DNA of 64,000 nucleotides from DASUPK01 sp963695805 (GCA_963695805.1 CAVOHV010000008.1:62001-126000), one strand, 5' to 3'; shown: positions 40,287 to 49,662, counted from the stretch's first letter. Made by a program: numbers and translations. Notes: generated from the sequence alone by a model not told the origin.

Positions 40287-40950
40287 GCGGCGGCTCGATC
40301 AGCGCGGGGCCGTCCTGCCGGACGTCGTTGACCGCGTCCGAGACCTCGGTGACGACGAGCTCGTCGGTGGGGACCAGCAGGTCCTGAAGCTCCTCCGGGC
40401 TCCCCGCAGGATCGAGCCACGCAGCCTCACCGTCCTGATCGAGGATCACGGGCATCCGGTCGTGGATCGGAGACACCACTTCGCCCGGCTCGCAGGTGAC
40501 GATCGCGCAGGAGTGGATTGATGAGCCGCCCTGGCGCCTGGCCGCCGCCCAGAGGCCCGCGAACGCGAACGGCTCGCCGGACGGGCGCGTGATCCAGACG
40601 GGCTTCTTCCCGGTTTCCTCGGCGCGCCACTCGTAGAAGCCGTCGGCCACGATCAGGCAGCGATCCGCGCGAAACGCGTCCCGGAATGCCGGCGCCTCGG
40701 CGACCGTCTCGGCCCGCGCGTTGATCAGCAGCCGGTCGAACGTCTCCGGATCCGCACGGCGCGGAATCAGTCCCCAGCGCAAGATCCCCGGCTCCCGCTG
40801 CCCCTGCTCATCCAGTCGAACGGCGAGCACCGGGTCGGTCGGCGCCACGTTGTAGCGCGCCGGCTGATCGATCTCCGCGGACTCGGTCAGCCCAAAGCGA
40901 AACCGCAGCAGCCGCGGATCAGGATCGGTGAGCGTGTAGCGGCCGCACAT
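40273..40950 (-). CDS. SOS response-associated peptidase (SRAP/YedK/HMCES)
   Basis: A 225-residue protein opening MCGRYTLT, with Cys2 the residue that links covalently to abasic sites in single-stranded DNA. RYNVAPTDPVLAVR (conserved Asn), INARAETVAEAPAFR, ADGFYEW (Glu) and PIHDRMPVIL (His) complete the catalytic set of the SRAP family. It protects replication forks by capping abasic sites. It converges with the membrane protein gene, with stops overlapping by 14 bp. Confidence 0.95.
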   Translation of the reverse strand: MCGRYTLTDPDPRLLRFRFGLTESAEIDQPARYNVAPTDPVLAVRLDEQGQREPGILRWGLIPRRADPETFDRLLINARAETVAEAPAFRDAFRADRCLIVADGFYEWRAEETGKKPVWITRPSGEPFAFAGLWAAARRQGGSSIHSCAIVTCEPGEVVSPIHDRMPVILDQDGEAAWLDPAGSPEELQDLLVPTDELVVTEVSDAVNDVRQDGPALIEPPLTLF

Positions 40951-40960
40951 GAAGTGCAGC

Positions 40961-41920
40961 CTAGGCGGCGGCGCGGCGCTCGCTCAGACTCGCTACGACT
41001 CGGAGAAGAGTCGCCCGCACCTCCCCACTCTCGAAACGGATTTGCCCGTGCGTGAAGCGGAGGGTTGTCAGTCCCGCCGCCGTGAGAACCTGGTCACGGC
41101 GCCGGTCCCGCGCTTGCTGCGCCGGCGTTCGGTGGTACCGCAGCCCGTCCGTCTCCACGACCAGGCCGAGCTCCGGCCAGAAGAAGTCGACACGAAAGCC
41201 GTTGAGCCACACGCCCGTCTCTGGCACCGGCAACTGGGCACCACAGACCAGGCGGAGAAACCACCGCTCGAGTTCGGAGTCGGTGAGACGGAAAACCTGG
41301 CGATCAAGGAGGCGGAGCAGCGCTTTCGTCCCGGCCTCCCCGCGCATCTTCTCGAGCTCTCCCCGCAGCCTCTCCGGATCGATCAGGTCGAGTCTGGCTG
41401 CTTCATTCACCGCCGATTCGAGGTCGGCGGCGGAAAGCCGGAGCGCCAGGTCGGTCAGCGTTCGCGTCGGGCTGGTCACCGGGATCCCATGGCGGGCGCG
41501 ACGGTCTGGCGGTCTCAGGACGGTCCGGCGATGGATGACCAATCCGTGGACGCGCCTCTTGCTGGCTGTGGTGAGTGTGATCTCAATCGGCCCAGGCCCG
41601 GCCTTTCGGATCTCCCAGAGCTCGGCGGCACTCTGATGGCTGAGCAGGGCATCTCGCCCGCAGGCAAGCACCGCGCCCATCCACCGTCCATTCCGATCCG
41701 GGTCTGCCCAACCAACGGCATAAACCCGGCAATGAAGGAGATGCAGCCAGCCCTGCCTTCTGCGGTGCGAGATCGCGCTCGGCGTCAGCCCGAGCTGGAG
41801 TAGCTGTGCTCGTGAGATGACGTCGTGCTGTCGGCTAGCGAGCCTCCGCAGTCGCTCATCCAGGTTTTGGTCCTTTGGGGGCGCTATAGCGATGCAAAGG
41901 GACCAGAGCCACTGATTCAC
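40961..41920 (-). CDS. AbiEi-like N-terminus plus DUF559 endonuclease-like domain
   Basis: About 319 residues. Residues 20-80 form a winged-helix AbiEi_4-type domain (ISRAQLLQLGLTPSAISHRRRQGWL), the middle is the AbiEi C-terminal-like region, and the last 95 residues match DUF559, a Vsr/restriction-endonuclease-like fold (FRVDFFWPELGLVVETDGLRYHR, with the D-E-x-D metal site). The combination is common in actinobacteria as a lone gene and resembles an abortive-infection component. The GTG at 41920 was chosen because the open frame upstream covers tRNA-Leu. Confidence 0.8.
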   Translation of the reverse strand: MNQWLWSLCIAIAPPKDQNLDERLRRLASRQHDVISRAQLLQLGLTPSAISHRRRQGWLHLLHCRVYAVGWADPDRNGRWMGAVLACGRDALLSHQSAAELWEIRKAGPGPIEITLTTASKRRVHGLVIHRRTVLRPPDRRARHGIPVTSPTRTLTDLALRLSAADLESAVNEAARLDLIDPERLRGELEKMRGEAGTKALLRLLDRQVFRLTDSELERWFLRLVCGAQLPVPETGVWLNGFRVDFFWPELGLVVETDGLRYHRTPAQQARDRRRDQVLTAAGLTTLRFTHGQIRFESGEVRATLLRVVASLSERRAAA

Positions 41921-41953
41921 CCCCCTTTCCCCAGCGGTTTTTCGGGTGATCCA

Positions 41954-42036
41954 TGCCGGAGGTGGGATTCGAACCCACACGCCCTTGCGGACACGGCATT
42001 TTGAGTGCCGCACGTCTGCCATTCCGTCACTCCGGC
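41954..42036 (-). tRNA. tRNA-Leu (anticodon CAA)
   Basis: Eighty-three bases with acceptor GCCGGAG/CTCCGGC, anticodon stem and loop GCGGCA-CTCAAAA-TGCCGT (anticodon CAA), a long variable arm GTCCGCAAGGGCGT and T-arm GTGGG-TTCGAAT-CCCAC, discriminator A. Confidence 0.95.
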
Positions 42037-42105
42037 GCGTCGACAACGATAGAAGCCGTACCCACCGTCAGCGCGAGACGGCGGCCATCGCGATAATCGC
42101 CGCCG

Positions 42106-43356
42106 GTGGACGACGCGGGACGCATGGACGTGATTCGTGAGCTCTGCGCCCTCGAGGGGCGCGGGCCCGGCACCGACGGTGAGCGGCGTGCCGCGCAGGC
42201 GCTCGCCGGCCGCCTACGCGCCAGCGGGCGCCGCGCGGACATCGAGCCCTTCTTCTCCCACCCCCAGTACGCCCTGGTCCACCTGATCCACGCGCTGCTT
42301 GGGATCGCCGGCAGCCTGCTCGCGACGGTCCAGCCCGCGGTCGGCTTCGCACTCGTCCTGTTCGCAGCGGCCTCGACCTACCTCGACCTCAACACCCGCC
42401 TCTACCTCGTCCGCTCCCTGCTCTTTCGCCGCGTCTCCCAGAACGTGGTCTCCCCCGGCAATCGCCCAGACACCCCCGCCCGGCTCATCCTGATGGCGCA
42501 CTACGACGCCGCCCGCACCGGCTACGTCTTCTCCAAGGCGTCCAAGCGTATCCGCCGGCTTCCGGAGCGCGCCCGCCTCAGCCTCGGCCCCTTCCGGCTC
42601 TTCTTCTGGCTCGGCCTCGCGCCCCTCCTCCCCATCCTCGGCGCCCGCATGGCCGGTTTCGACGCGACCTGGCTCAACGCGGTCCAGGCAATCCCAACGA
42701 TCGTCCTGATCATCGCCGCCTTCCTCCTCATCGACATCGCCCTCTCCGAGATCGTTCCCGGCGCCTACGACAACGCCTCCGGCGTGGCCGCGGTGCTCTC
42801 CGCGGCGGACGAGCTGACCGCCCACCCTCCGCCGAACCTCGACGTCTGGATCGTCCTGACCGGCGCCGAGGAGTCCTTCTGCGAGGGCAGCCGCGCCTTT
42901 GTCCGCTCCCGCCGGAAGCAGCTCGACCGCGCCAGCACCTACTTCGTCAACGTCGACTCCGTCTCGTACGGCCAGGTCGCCTACGAGATCAGCCAGGGCG
43001 CGGTGATCAGCATCCCCCACGACCGGCAGCTGGTGGAGCTCGCAGAGGCCCTGGGGGCCGCCGGCGCGGCCGACGGGGGCGCCATGCCCATCCGGCACCC
43101 GCTGCTCGACGACGCGCTCCCTCCGCGGATCCGACGCCTGCGGTCGATCACGATCCGCACAACCGACTCGGGCGGCAACCTGGCGTCGTGGTACCACACC
43201 CATGAGGACGTTCCCGAGCGCGTCGACTCGGCCGCCCTCCGCCGCGCCACCGACTTCGTCGTCGGCCTCTCCCGCCTGATCGACCGAGAGGCAGGACGGG
43301 CCGCCGAGACGGCGGCTCCCGCCCCGCCGGCGTCCTCAACCGCCGAGCGGGTGTAA
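42106..43356 (+). CDS. M28 family zinc peptidase with membrane segments
   Basis: About 416 residues. The di-zinc ligands of M28 are present: AHYDAA, PGAYDNASGVAAVL, TGAEESFCEGSRAF, FVNVDSVSYG and SWYHTHEDVPER. Two groups of membrane segments (about residues 55-90, 160-215) interrupt the peptidase fold, so it is a membrane-embedded aminopeptidase-like protein. GTG 42106 and ATG 42124 are both possible starts. The C-terminal tail is Ala/Pro-rich. It precedes the acetoacetate-CoA ligase gene by 10 bp. Confidence 0.8.
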   Translation: MDDAGRMDVIRELCALEGRGPGTDGERRAAQALAGRLRASGRRADIEPFFSHPQYALVHLIHALLGIAGSLLATVQPAVGFALVLFAAASTYLDLNTRLYLVRSLLFRRVSQNVVSPGNRPDTPARLILMAHYDAARTGYVFSKASKRIRRLPERARLSLGPFRLFFWLGLAPLLPILGARMAGFDATWLNAVQAIPTIVLIIAAFLLIDIALSEIVPGAYDNASGVAAVLSAADELTAHPPPNLDVWIVLTGAEESFCEGSRAFVRSRRKQLDRASTYFVNVDSVSYGQVAYEISQGAVISIPHDRQLVELAEALGAAGAADGGAMPIRHPLLDDALPPRIRRLRSITIRTTDSGGNLASWYHTHEDVPERVDSAALRRATDFVVGLSRLIDREAGRAAETAAPAPPASSTAERV

Positions 43357-43366
43357 GGATCAGGTC

Positions 43367-45403
43367 GTGGAGGAGAGCGCCGTCGAGGGGAAGAGCACCG
43401 AGCCCGAGATCCTCTGGGCGCCCTCGGCCGAGATGGTCGAGCGCTCACCGCTGACCCGCTACATGCGCTGGCTCGCCGAGGAGCGCGAGCTTGATTTCGA
43501 GGACTACCACGCGCTCTGGCGCTGGTCGACGACCGAGATCGAGGAGTTCTGGCGGACGATCTGGGACCACTTCGAGGTCATGGCCTCCGGCGAAGAGCAA
43601 CGCGAGCTCGAGGACCCCTCGCCCGATGTCGTCCTCACCGAGCGCGTCATGCCCGGCGCCGACTGGTTCCCCGACACCGAGCTCAACTACGCCGAGCACA
43701 TCTTTCGGGGCAAGGCCGACGACGAGGTGGCCCTCGTCTACGCCTCCGAGCTCCGCGAGCTCTCGGAGCTCCGCTGGGGCGAGCTCCGAGAGCGGGTCGC
43801 CGCCGTCCGGGAGGGCCTCCGGGCCCTCGGCGTGACGCGCGGCAACCGTGTCGTCGCCTACCTGCCGAACGGCCCCGAGGCCGTGATCGCATTCCTCGCC
43901 GCCGCCAGTCTCGGCGCCACCTGGTCGAGCTGCTCGCCTGACTTCGGGCCCGCGAGCGTCGTCGACCGGTTCGCGCAGATCGAGCCGAAGGTGCTGTTCT
44001 GCATCGACGGCTACAGCTATGGGGGCAAGGACTTCGACCGGATTGACACGATCGCCGAGATCGCCTCAAAGATCCCGACCCTCGAGCGGATCGTCGTCGT
44101 CCCCTACCTGAGCGCGTCGCCCGAGCTATCCGTACTCGAGGAGCACCAGAGCGCCACCCCGATGACCTGGGGTCAGCTCCTGGACCTCGGCGCCGGCGTC
44201 GACCTCGCCTTCGACCGGGTCCCCTTCGACCATCCCCTCTGGGTCCTCTACTCCTCCGGCACCACCGGCCTGCCCAAGGCGATCGTCCACGGCCACGGCG
44301 GCATCCTGCTCGAGCAGCTCAAGAAGGGCTACCTCCACCTCGACGCCAAGACCGGCGACCGCGTCTTCTGGTTCACGACCACCGGCTGGATGATGTGGAA
44401 CTTCCTGGTCGGCGTCCTCCTCACCCCGGCCTCGATCGTTCTCTACGACGGCAACCCGGCCACCCCGGACCTGGGCGTCCTCTGGGACCTCGCCGAGGAC
44501 ACCGGCATGACCTGCTTCGGCACCAGCGCCGCCTACATCGCCGCCTGCATGAAGGACGGCGTCGAGCCGAGCAGCGGCCGCGACCTCTCGCGCCTCCGCT
44601 CAGTCGGCTCGACCGGCTCCCCCCTCTCCCCCGAGGGCTTCCAGTGGGTCTACGACCACGTCGGGCAGGACACCTGGCTGTTCTCGACCAGCGGCGGCAC
44701 CGACCTCTGCACCGCCTTCGTCGGCGGCGTCCCTCTGCTCCCGGTGTACCGCGGCGAGCTCCAGGCCCGCGCGCTCGGCGCCAAGGTCGAGGCCTTCGAC
44801 GAGGACGGCAACTCGGTCATCGACGAGGTCGGTGAGCTGGTGATCACCGAGCCGATGCCCTCCATGCCCGTCTTCCTCTGGGGCGACGAGGACGGATCGC
44901 TCTACCGCGCCAGCTACTTCGAGATGTACCCGGGCATCTGGCGCCACGGCGACTGGATCGAGATCACCTCGCGGGGCACAGCGATCATCTACGGCCGCTC
45001 GGACTCAACCATCAACCGCGGCGGCGTCCGGATGGGCACCAGCGAGATCTACAGGGCGGTCTCCGCGGTCCCGCAGGTCCTGGATGCGCTGGTCGTGGAC
45101 GTCCCCCGGCCGGGAACCGAGGGATGGATGCCCCTCTTCGTCGTCCTTCAGGAGGGCGCCGAGCTCAACGACGAACTCACCGGCGAGATCAAGCGGCGGA
45201 TCCGCGAGCAGTGCTCGCCTCGCCACGTCCCCAACGAGATCTTCCAGATCGCAGAGGTGCCCCGCACGCTGAGTGGCAAGGTGCTCGAGGTCCCGGTCAA
45301 GCGCATCCTGATGGGCGAAGCGCCCGAGAAGGCGGCGAGCCGCGATTCGCTCGCCAACCCAAACTCGCTCGACTACTTCACGGGGCTCGCAGCCACCCTC
45401 TGA
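43367..45403 (+). CDS. acetoacetate-CoA ligase
   Basis: A 678-residue ANL-family enzyme of the length and architecture of acetoacetyl-CoA synthetase: N-terminal region with WFPDTELNYAEHIF, the AMP-binding P-loop LYSSGTTGLPKAIVHGHGG, FWFTTTGWMMWNFL, and the C-terminal GRSDSTINRGGVRMGTSEIY with the catalytic Lys in RTLSGKVLEVPVK. It makes acetoacetyl-CoA from acetoacetate, ATP and CoA. Start is GTG 43367. With HMG-CoA lyase and hydroxybutyryl-CoA dehydrogenase nearby it suggests use or recovery of ketone bodies or leucine carbon. Confidence 0.9.
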   Translation: MEESAVEGKSTEPEILWAPSAEMVERSPLTRYMRWLAEERELDFEDYHALWRWSTTEIEEFWRTIWDHFEVMASGEEQRELEDPSPDVVLTERVMPGADWFPDTELNYAEHIFRGKADDEVALVYASELRELSELRWGELRERVAAVREGLRALGVTRGNRVVAYLPNGPEAVIAFLAAASLGATWSSCSPDFGPASVVDRFAQIEPKVLFCIDGYSYGGKDFDRIDTIAEIASKIPTLERIVVVPYLSASPELSVLEEHQSATPMTWGQLLDLGAGVDLAFDRVPFDHPLWVLYSSGTTGLPKAIVHGHGGILLEQLKKGYLHLDAKTGDRVFWFTTTGWMMWNFLVGVLLTPASIVLYDGNPATPDLGVLWDLAEDTGMTCFGTSAAYIAACMKDGVEPSSGRDLSRLRSVGSTGSPLSPEGFQWVYDHVGQDTWLFSTSGGTDLCTAFVGGVPLLPVYRGELQARALGAKVEAFDEDGNSVIDEVGELVITEPMPSMPVFLWGDEDGSLYRASYFEMYPGIWRHGDWIEITSRGTAIIYGRSDSTINRGGVRMGTSEIYRAVSAVPQVLDALVVDVPRPGTEGWMPLFVVLQEGAELNDELTGEIKRRIREQCSPRHVPNEIFQIAEVPRTLSGKVLEVPVKRILMGEAPEKAASRDSLANPNSLDYFTGLAATL

Positions 45404-45448
45404 GCTCGTGCTGATCCATCGCCGACCGCGCTCCGTAATGGGTGGTCG

Positions 45449-46525
45449 ATGGACAGCATCGAGATTCCGAGCCGCGAGACCTGGAAGCAGGACCTCGCCC
45501 CCTATCTCCAGCGAGACGAGCGCCGCAGCCTCGCCCAAATCGCCAGCGTCGTCCTGCCCTACCTCGCCGTCTGGGCCCTGGCGGCCCTGATCCAGCCGGG
45601 TTTCCCCCTGGCGATCGGCCTCGGTCTGTTCGCCACCGTCTTCCTCACCCGGATGTACTCGCTCTTCCATGACCTCACCCACAACTCGCTGTTCGAATCG
45701 CGGCGGCGGAACAGCACGGGGGGCCACCTCCTCGGCTACCTGCTCTTCACCCCCTACCGCTGGTGGCAGCGCCAGCACGCGATTCACCACGCGCACACGG
45801 GAGACCTCGACCACCGCGGCATCGGGGAGATCAACACCATGACCCTGGCGGAGTACGACAGCGCGTCCCGCCCAAAGCGCCTCGGCTATCGGCTCTACCG
45901 GAACCCGCTGTTGATGCTGCTCGTCGGCCCCAGCCTGGTGTTCCTGTTCGAGCGGCGCTTTCCCCAGCGCGGCATGACTCCGAAGATCCTGCTCAGCGTC
46001 CTTGCGACGAACCTCGCACTGGTTGCCTGGGTCGTCGGCTGGAGCGCGCTCGTCGGCGTCGGGACCTTCGTGCTGATCCAGGGAACCACGCTGATCGCCG
46101 GCGGAGCGATCGCCGCCTGGATGCTCTACATCCAGCACCAGTACGAGGACACCTACTACCAGGCGCCCGGCGAGTGGAGGTTCGAGCTCGCGGCGCTCCA
46201 GGGCAGCTCATACCTCCAGCTGCCGCGCCCCCTGGCTTGGATGGTCGGCAACGCGAACTACCACCACGTGCACCACCTGAGCGCCAAGATCCCGAACTAC
46301 AACCTGCGCGCCGCACACGAGTCACACCCGATGTTCCGCCGCACCCCCGTGGTGACCATCCGCAGCAGCGTCGAGAACTTCCGGCTCAAGCTCTGGGACG
46401 AGGACGGCGAAGCGCTCGTGCGGTTCCCGAAGCCCGGAGCCCGGGCATCAAGCCGGCGTGACCGGGTTACGGCGATCGGCGAAGCGGCGGTCCTTCCGCG
46501 CCGCGAGCGCGTAGCGGCGGATTAG
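45449..46525 (+). CDS. fatty acid desaturase
   Basis: A 358-residue membrane enzyme with the three histidine boxes of acyl-lipid desaturases: HDLTHNS (about residue 72), HAIHHAH (about 110) and HHVHH (about 275). Hydrophobic pairs flank the boxes. The boxes hold a di-iron centre that inserts a double bond using O2. The 3' end overlaps the convergent carboxyltransferase gene by 78 bp; the tail (RDRVTAIGEAAVLPRR) looks unconserved. Confidence 0.9.
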   Translation: MDSIEIPSRETWKQDLAPYLQRDERRSLAQIASVVLPYLAVWALAALIQPGFPLAIGLGLFATVFLTRMYSLFHDLTHNSLFESRRRNSTGGHLLGYLLFTPYRWWQRQHAIHHAHTGDLDHRGIGEINTMTLAEYDSASRPKRLGYRLYRNPLLMLLVGPSLVFLFERRFPQRGMTPKILLSVLATNLALVAWVVGWSALVGVGTFVLIQGTTLIAGGAIAAWMLYIQHQYEDTYYQAPGEWRFELAALQGSSYLQLPRPLAWMVGNANYHHVHHLSAKIPNYNLRAAHESHPMFRRTPVVTIRSSVENFRLKLWDEDGEALVRFPKPGARASSRRDRVTAIGEAAVLPRRERVAAD

Positions 46526-47968
46526 CTCGGCCCGCAGCTGGTCCGGCTCGATCACCGCGTCCACGACCAGCTCGGAGGCCAGATGGAGGATGTCGATGTC
46601 CTCCGCGTACTCCTCCCGCTTCTCCCTGACGAATTTCTCCCGATCGTCGAGGTCCTCGATCTCCTGGATCTGGTTGAAGAAGACGGCGTTGATCGCCGCC
46701 TCCGGGCCCATCACGGCGATCTGCGCCTGCGGGAAGGCCAGGCACGAGTCCGGCTCGAAGGCCGGCCCCGCCATCGCATAGAGCCCGGCGCCGTACGCCT
46801 TGCGGACGATCACCGAGATCTTCGGGACGGTTGCCTCCGAGACCGCGCTGATCATCTTCGCACCGTGCCGGATGATCCCCTGGCGCTCGACGTCCTTGCC
46901 GATCATGAAGCCGGGCACGTCAGCGAGGAAGAGCAGGGGCACGTTGAAGGCGTTGCAGGTCAGGATGAACCGCGCGGCCTTGTCGGCGGAGTCCACGAAC
47001 AACACGCCGCCCTTCACTTTCGGCTGGTTCGCCACGATCCCGATCGCCCGCCCGTCCAGGCGCGCATAGCCCACGACCAGCTCCTTCGCCCAGCGCTCAT
47101 GCACCTCGAGGAACGACTCAGCGTCGACGACCGACCGGATCAGGTCCTTGACGTCGAAGGGGTCCTTCTCGTTGTCCGGAACGATCTCCGAAACCGGCGG
47201 GAGGTGCTCCGGCTCGGCGGGCGGAGCGGCCGGCGGGTCCTCTCGCCAGTTGGCCGGCACGTAGGAGAGGTAGCGCCGGGCGAGGTCGATCGCGTCCTCG
47301 TCGGTGTCGCTCAGGAAATGGCCCACCCCGGATACCGAGGTGTGCATGCGGGCTCCGCCCATCTCCTCGAGCGTGACCTTTTCCCCGATCACCATCTCGG
47401 CCATCCGCGGGGAGCCGAGGTACATGGACGCGTTCCCCTCCCGCATGATCACCACGTCGCAGAAGGCCGGGATGTAGGCACCGCCGGCGGCGCTCGGCCC
47501 GAACAGCAGGCAGATCTGCGGGACCTGCCCCGAGAGGCGGACCTGCGTATGGAAGATCCGTCCCGCGCCGCGTCGCCCGGGAAACATCCGCACCTGATCG
47601 GTGATCCGGGCGCCGGCGGAGTCCACCAAATAGACGATCGGCACCTGGTGGGCGAGCGCCCGCTCCTGGATGCGGAGGATCTTCTCGACCGTCTTCGGGC
47701 CCCAGGAACCCGCCTTGACGGCGGGATCGTTCGCCATCAAGGCGATCGGCCGGCCGCCGACCGTCCCCATCCCGGTGACGACGCCGTCGGCGCCGAGCCC
47801 CTCCTGCTCCCAGTTGGCCAGCAGGCCCTCCTCGGCAAGGGAGTCCTGATCGAGCAGCCGCGCGACGCGTTCCCGCACCGGCAGCTTCTGCTGCTCGGCG
47901 ACCTTCTTCCGATGGCGCTCGGGCCCGCCCTCCAGCGCCGCGTCGAGGGCCGCCCTGACGTCACTCAC
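46448..47968 (-). CDS. acyl-CoA carboxylase carboxyltransferase (beta) subunit
   Basis: A 506-residue carboxyltransferase of the AccD5/PccB/MccB type. The N-terminal half has DSAGARITDQVRMFPGR and GPSAAGGAYIPAFCD, an oxyanion-hole loop; the C-terminal half has NQPKVKGGVLFVDSADKAARF and VPGFMIGKDVERQGIIRHGAKMI. Such subunits transfer CO2 from biotin to acyl-CoA. The substrate is not fixed by sequence alone; beside HMG-CoA lyase, a methylcrotonyl-CoA or propionyl-CoA role is plausible. No biotin-carboxylase subunit is in the window. Confidence 0.9.
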   Translation of the reverse strand: MSDVRAALDAALEGGPERHRKKVAEQQKLPVRERVARLLDQDSLAEEGLLANWEQEGLGADGVVTGMGTVGGRPIALMANDPAVKAGSWGPKTVEKILRIQERALAHQVPIVYLVDSAGARITDQVRMFPGRRGAGRIFHTQVRLSGQVPQICLLFGPSAAGGAYIPAFCDVVIMREGNASMYLGSPRMAEMVIGEKVTLEEMGGARMHTSVSGVGHFLSDTDEDAIDLARRYLSYVPANWREDPPAAPPAEPEHLPPVSEIVPDNEKDPFDVKDLIRSVVDAESFLEVHERWAKELVVGYARLDGRAIGIVANQPKVKGGVLFVDSADKAARFILTCNAFNVPLLFLADVPGFMIGKDVERQGIIRHGAKMISAVSEATVPKISVIVRKAYGAGLYAMAGPAFEPDSCLAFPQAQIAVMGPEAAINAVFFNQIQEIEDLDDREKFVREKREEYAEDIDILHLASELVVDAVIEPDQLRAELIRRYALAARKDRRFADRRNPVTPA

Positions 47969-47979
47969 AGCTCCCTCAA

Positions 47980-48732
47980 CTACGTTCTCAGATCCGCTGG
48001 GTGTTCCGGCTGGGACTCCGGGTCGATCTCGCGCTCTGTGGTGATGGCGTGCTCCTCGGTGTCCTGCGTCTCGGGCGAGCCCTCGGTGTCCTGCGGCTCC
48101 TGGACGACCTCGGTTTGCTCCGACTCCTGGACGATCTCGGTTTCGTCCGATTCTGGCGCGAGCTCGGTCTCTTCGACCGGCTCGGGGAGCTGGAGCTCCT
48201 CGGAGCGATGCTGCTCGACCGCCGTGGAAAGCTTGCCCGCCAGCTCCTCGGTGTCCGCGATGACGTCCTCGCGGCGGCGGATCAGATCCCCGACCAGGGC
48301 CTCCATGTCCTCACGGCGCTGGTTCGCCTCCTCCACGATCCGGCGCGCCTCGGCCTGCGCGGCCTCGATCGCATCGCGAGACTGACGCTCGGCCGAGTTT
48401 CTCGTTTCGTTCGCGTAGTTCTCCGCCTCGCTGCGCGCCTCGGTCGCCTGCAGGTTCGCGCTGTTGATGGTGCCGCGGGCCTCCTCCTCGGCCTCGGCGC
48501 GGATCCCCTCCGCGCTCTCCTCGGCCTGGGCCAGAATGGCGCCCGTCCGCTGGCCGACGCGCTCCAGCTCCTTCTTCACAACGTCCGAGCGGGACTCGTC
48601 ACCGCCTCCGGTCTCGAGCCAATCCGCAAGGCGGCCCAAGAACTTCTCGACCTCGTGCTTGTCGTATCCCCGCCGCGCGGACGGGAAGGTCGCGTTCCTG
48701 ATGCGGTCGAGGCTGGTTTGGTCAACTCCCAT
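47980..48732 (-). CDS. DivIVA domain protein
   Basis: About 250 residues. The N-terminus (IRNATFPSARRGYDKHEVEKFLGRLADWL) is the membrane-targeting DivIVA domain, followed by an Ala/Glu-rich coiled coil (roughly residues 60-170) and a Glu/Thr/Gln-rich acidic tail with repeated ETE and QDTE units. DivIVA proteins mark cell poles and septa in actinobacteria. AAGGAGGG 8 nt upstream supports ATG 48732. It sits between the carboxylase and the dehydrogenase, a setting that suggests cotranscription. Confidence 0.85.
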   Translation of the reverse strand: MGVDQTSLDRIRNATFPSARRGYDKHEVEKFLGRLADWLETGGGDESRSDVVKKELERVGQRTGAILAQAEESAEGIRAEAEEEARGTINSANLQATEARSEAENYANETRNSAERQSRDAIEAAQAEARRIVEEANQRREDMEALVGDLIRRREDVIADTEELAGKLSTAVEQHRSEELQLPEPVEETELAPESDETEIVQESEQTEVVQEPQDTEGSPETQDTEEHAITTEREIDPESQPEHPADLRT

Positions 48733-48757
48733 GCTCAGAATCCCTCCTTGAGCTGGC

Positions 48758-49642
48758 CTAGCTCCCGGAATCGACCGGGACGGGCTGATCGCCGGAGTAA
48801 TCGTAGAACCCGCGGCCCGACTTCCGCCCGAAGTCGCCGGCCGAGACCATCGTCTTGAGCGTGTCCGGCGCCGCGAAGCGCTCCTCACGGTAGGCGTCGG
48901 TCATCACGTCGGCGATCGCCGCCAGTGTGTCGAGTCCGACGAAGTCCGCGAGCGTCAGCGGCCCCATCGGGTGGCTGGCGCCAGCCATCATGCCGGTGTC
49001 GATGTCCTGGATCGAACCGACGCCCCGCTCGTGAGCACGGATCGCGTCCAGCATGTAGGGGACCAGCAGTCGGTTGACGATGAATCCGCGATTGTCGTTC
49101 GCCGCCACCGTCGTCTTCCCTAGCTTGTCCCCCACCTCGAACCCGAGATCCACCGCATCGTCCCCGGACTTCTCGGCGCGAACCACCTCGAGCAGCGGCA
49201 TCACCTGTGGCGGATTGAAGAAGTGCAATCCGATCATCCGCTCGGGACGCCTGGTCGCCTCGGCCTGTGTGGAGACCGCCAGCGAGGACGTGTTCGTGGC
49301 CAGGTAGGCGTCGTCCTTGAGGATTCCGTCCAGCTGACCCCACATCTCGACCTTGCGGTCGAGGTCCTCGGTGATCGCCTCGATCAGGAGGTCCGAGTCC
49401 GCAAGATCCGCGTAGTCGAGCGTTGGAGTGATCCGTTCCAGCACAGCGTCCGCCTCGGACTGCTCCATCCTGCCCTTCTCGACCGCCCGACCGAGCTGTT
49501 TCTCGATCTTGGCCATGCCCTTGTCGAGCGCCGCCTGATCGAGTTCCGCCACGACCACATCCCAGCCCGCCTGGGCGCAGATCTGGGAGATCCCGTGGCC
49601 CATGAGCCCGCAGCCCACGACGCCGACCTTGCTGATGGCCAT
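48758..49642 (-). CDS. 3-hydroxybutyryl-CoA dehydrogenase
   Basis: A 294-residue NAD(P)-dependent enzyme: GVVGCGLMGHGISQICAQAG (Rossmann), TNTSSLAVS and HFFNPPQVMPLLEVV (catalytic His), GFIVNRLLVPYMLDA and GASHPMGPLTLADFVGLD. It oxidises 3-hydroxyacyl-CoA or works in reverse on acetoacetyl-CoA. It stands first in a run with DivIVA and the acyl-CoA carboxyltransferase on the minus strand. Confidence 0.9.
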   Translation of the reverse strand: MAISKVGVVGCGLMGHGISQICAQAGWDVVVAELDQAALDKGMAKIEKQLGRAVEKGRMEQSEADAVLERITPTLDYADLADSDLLIEAITEDLDRKVEMWGQLDGILKDDAYLATNTSSLAVSTQAEATRRPERMIGLHFFNPPQVMPLLEVVRAEKSGDDAVDLGFEVGDKLGKTTVAANDNRGFIVNRLLVPYMLDAIRAHERGVGSIQDIDTGMMAGASHPMGPLTLADFVGLDTLAAIADVMTDAYREERFAAPDTLKTMVSAGDFGRKSGRGFYDYSGDQPVPVDSGS

Positions 49643-49662
49643 ATTCGCTAGTTCCTCCGATG

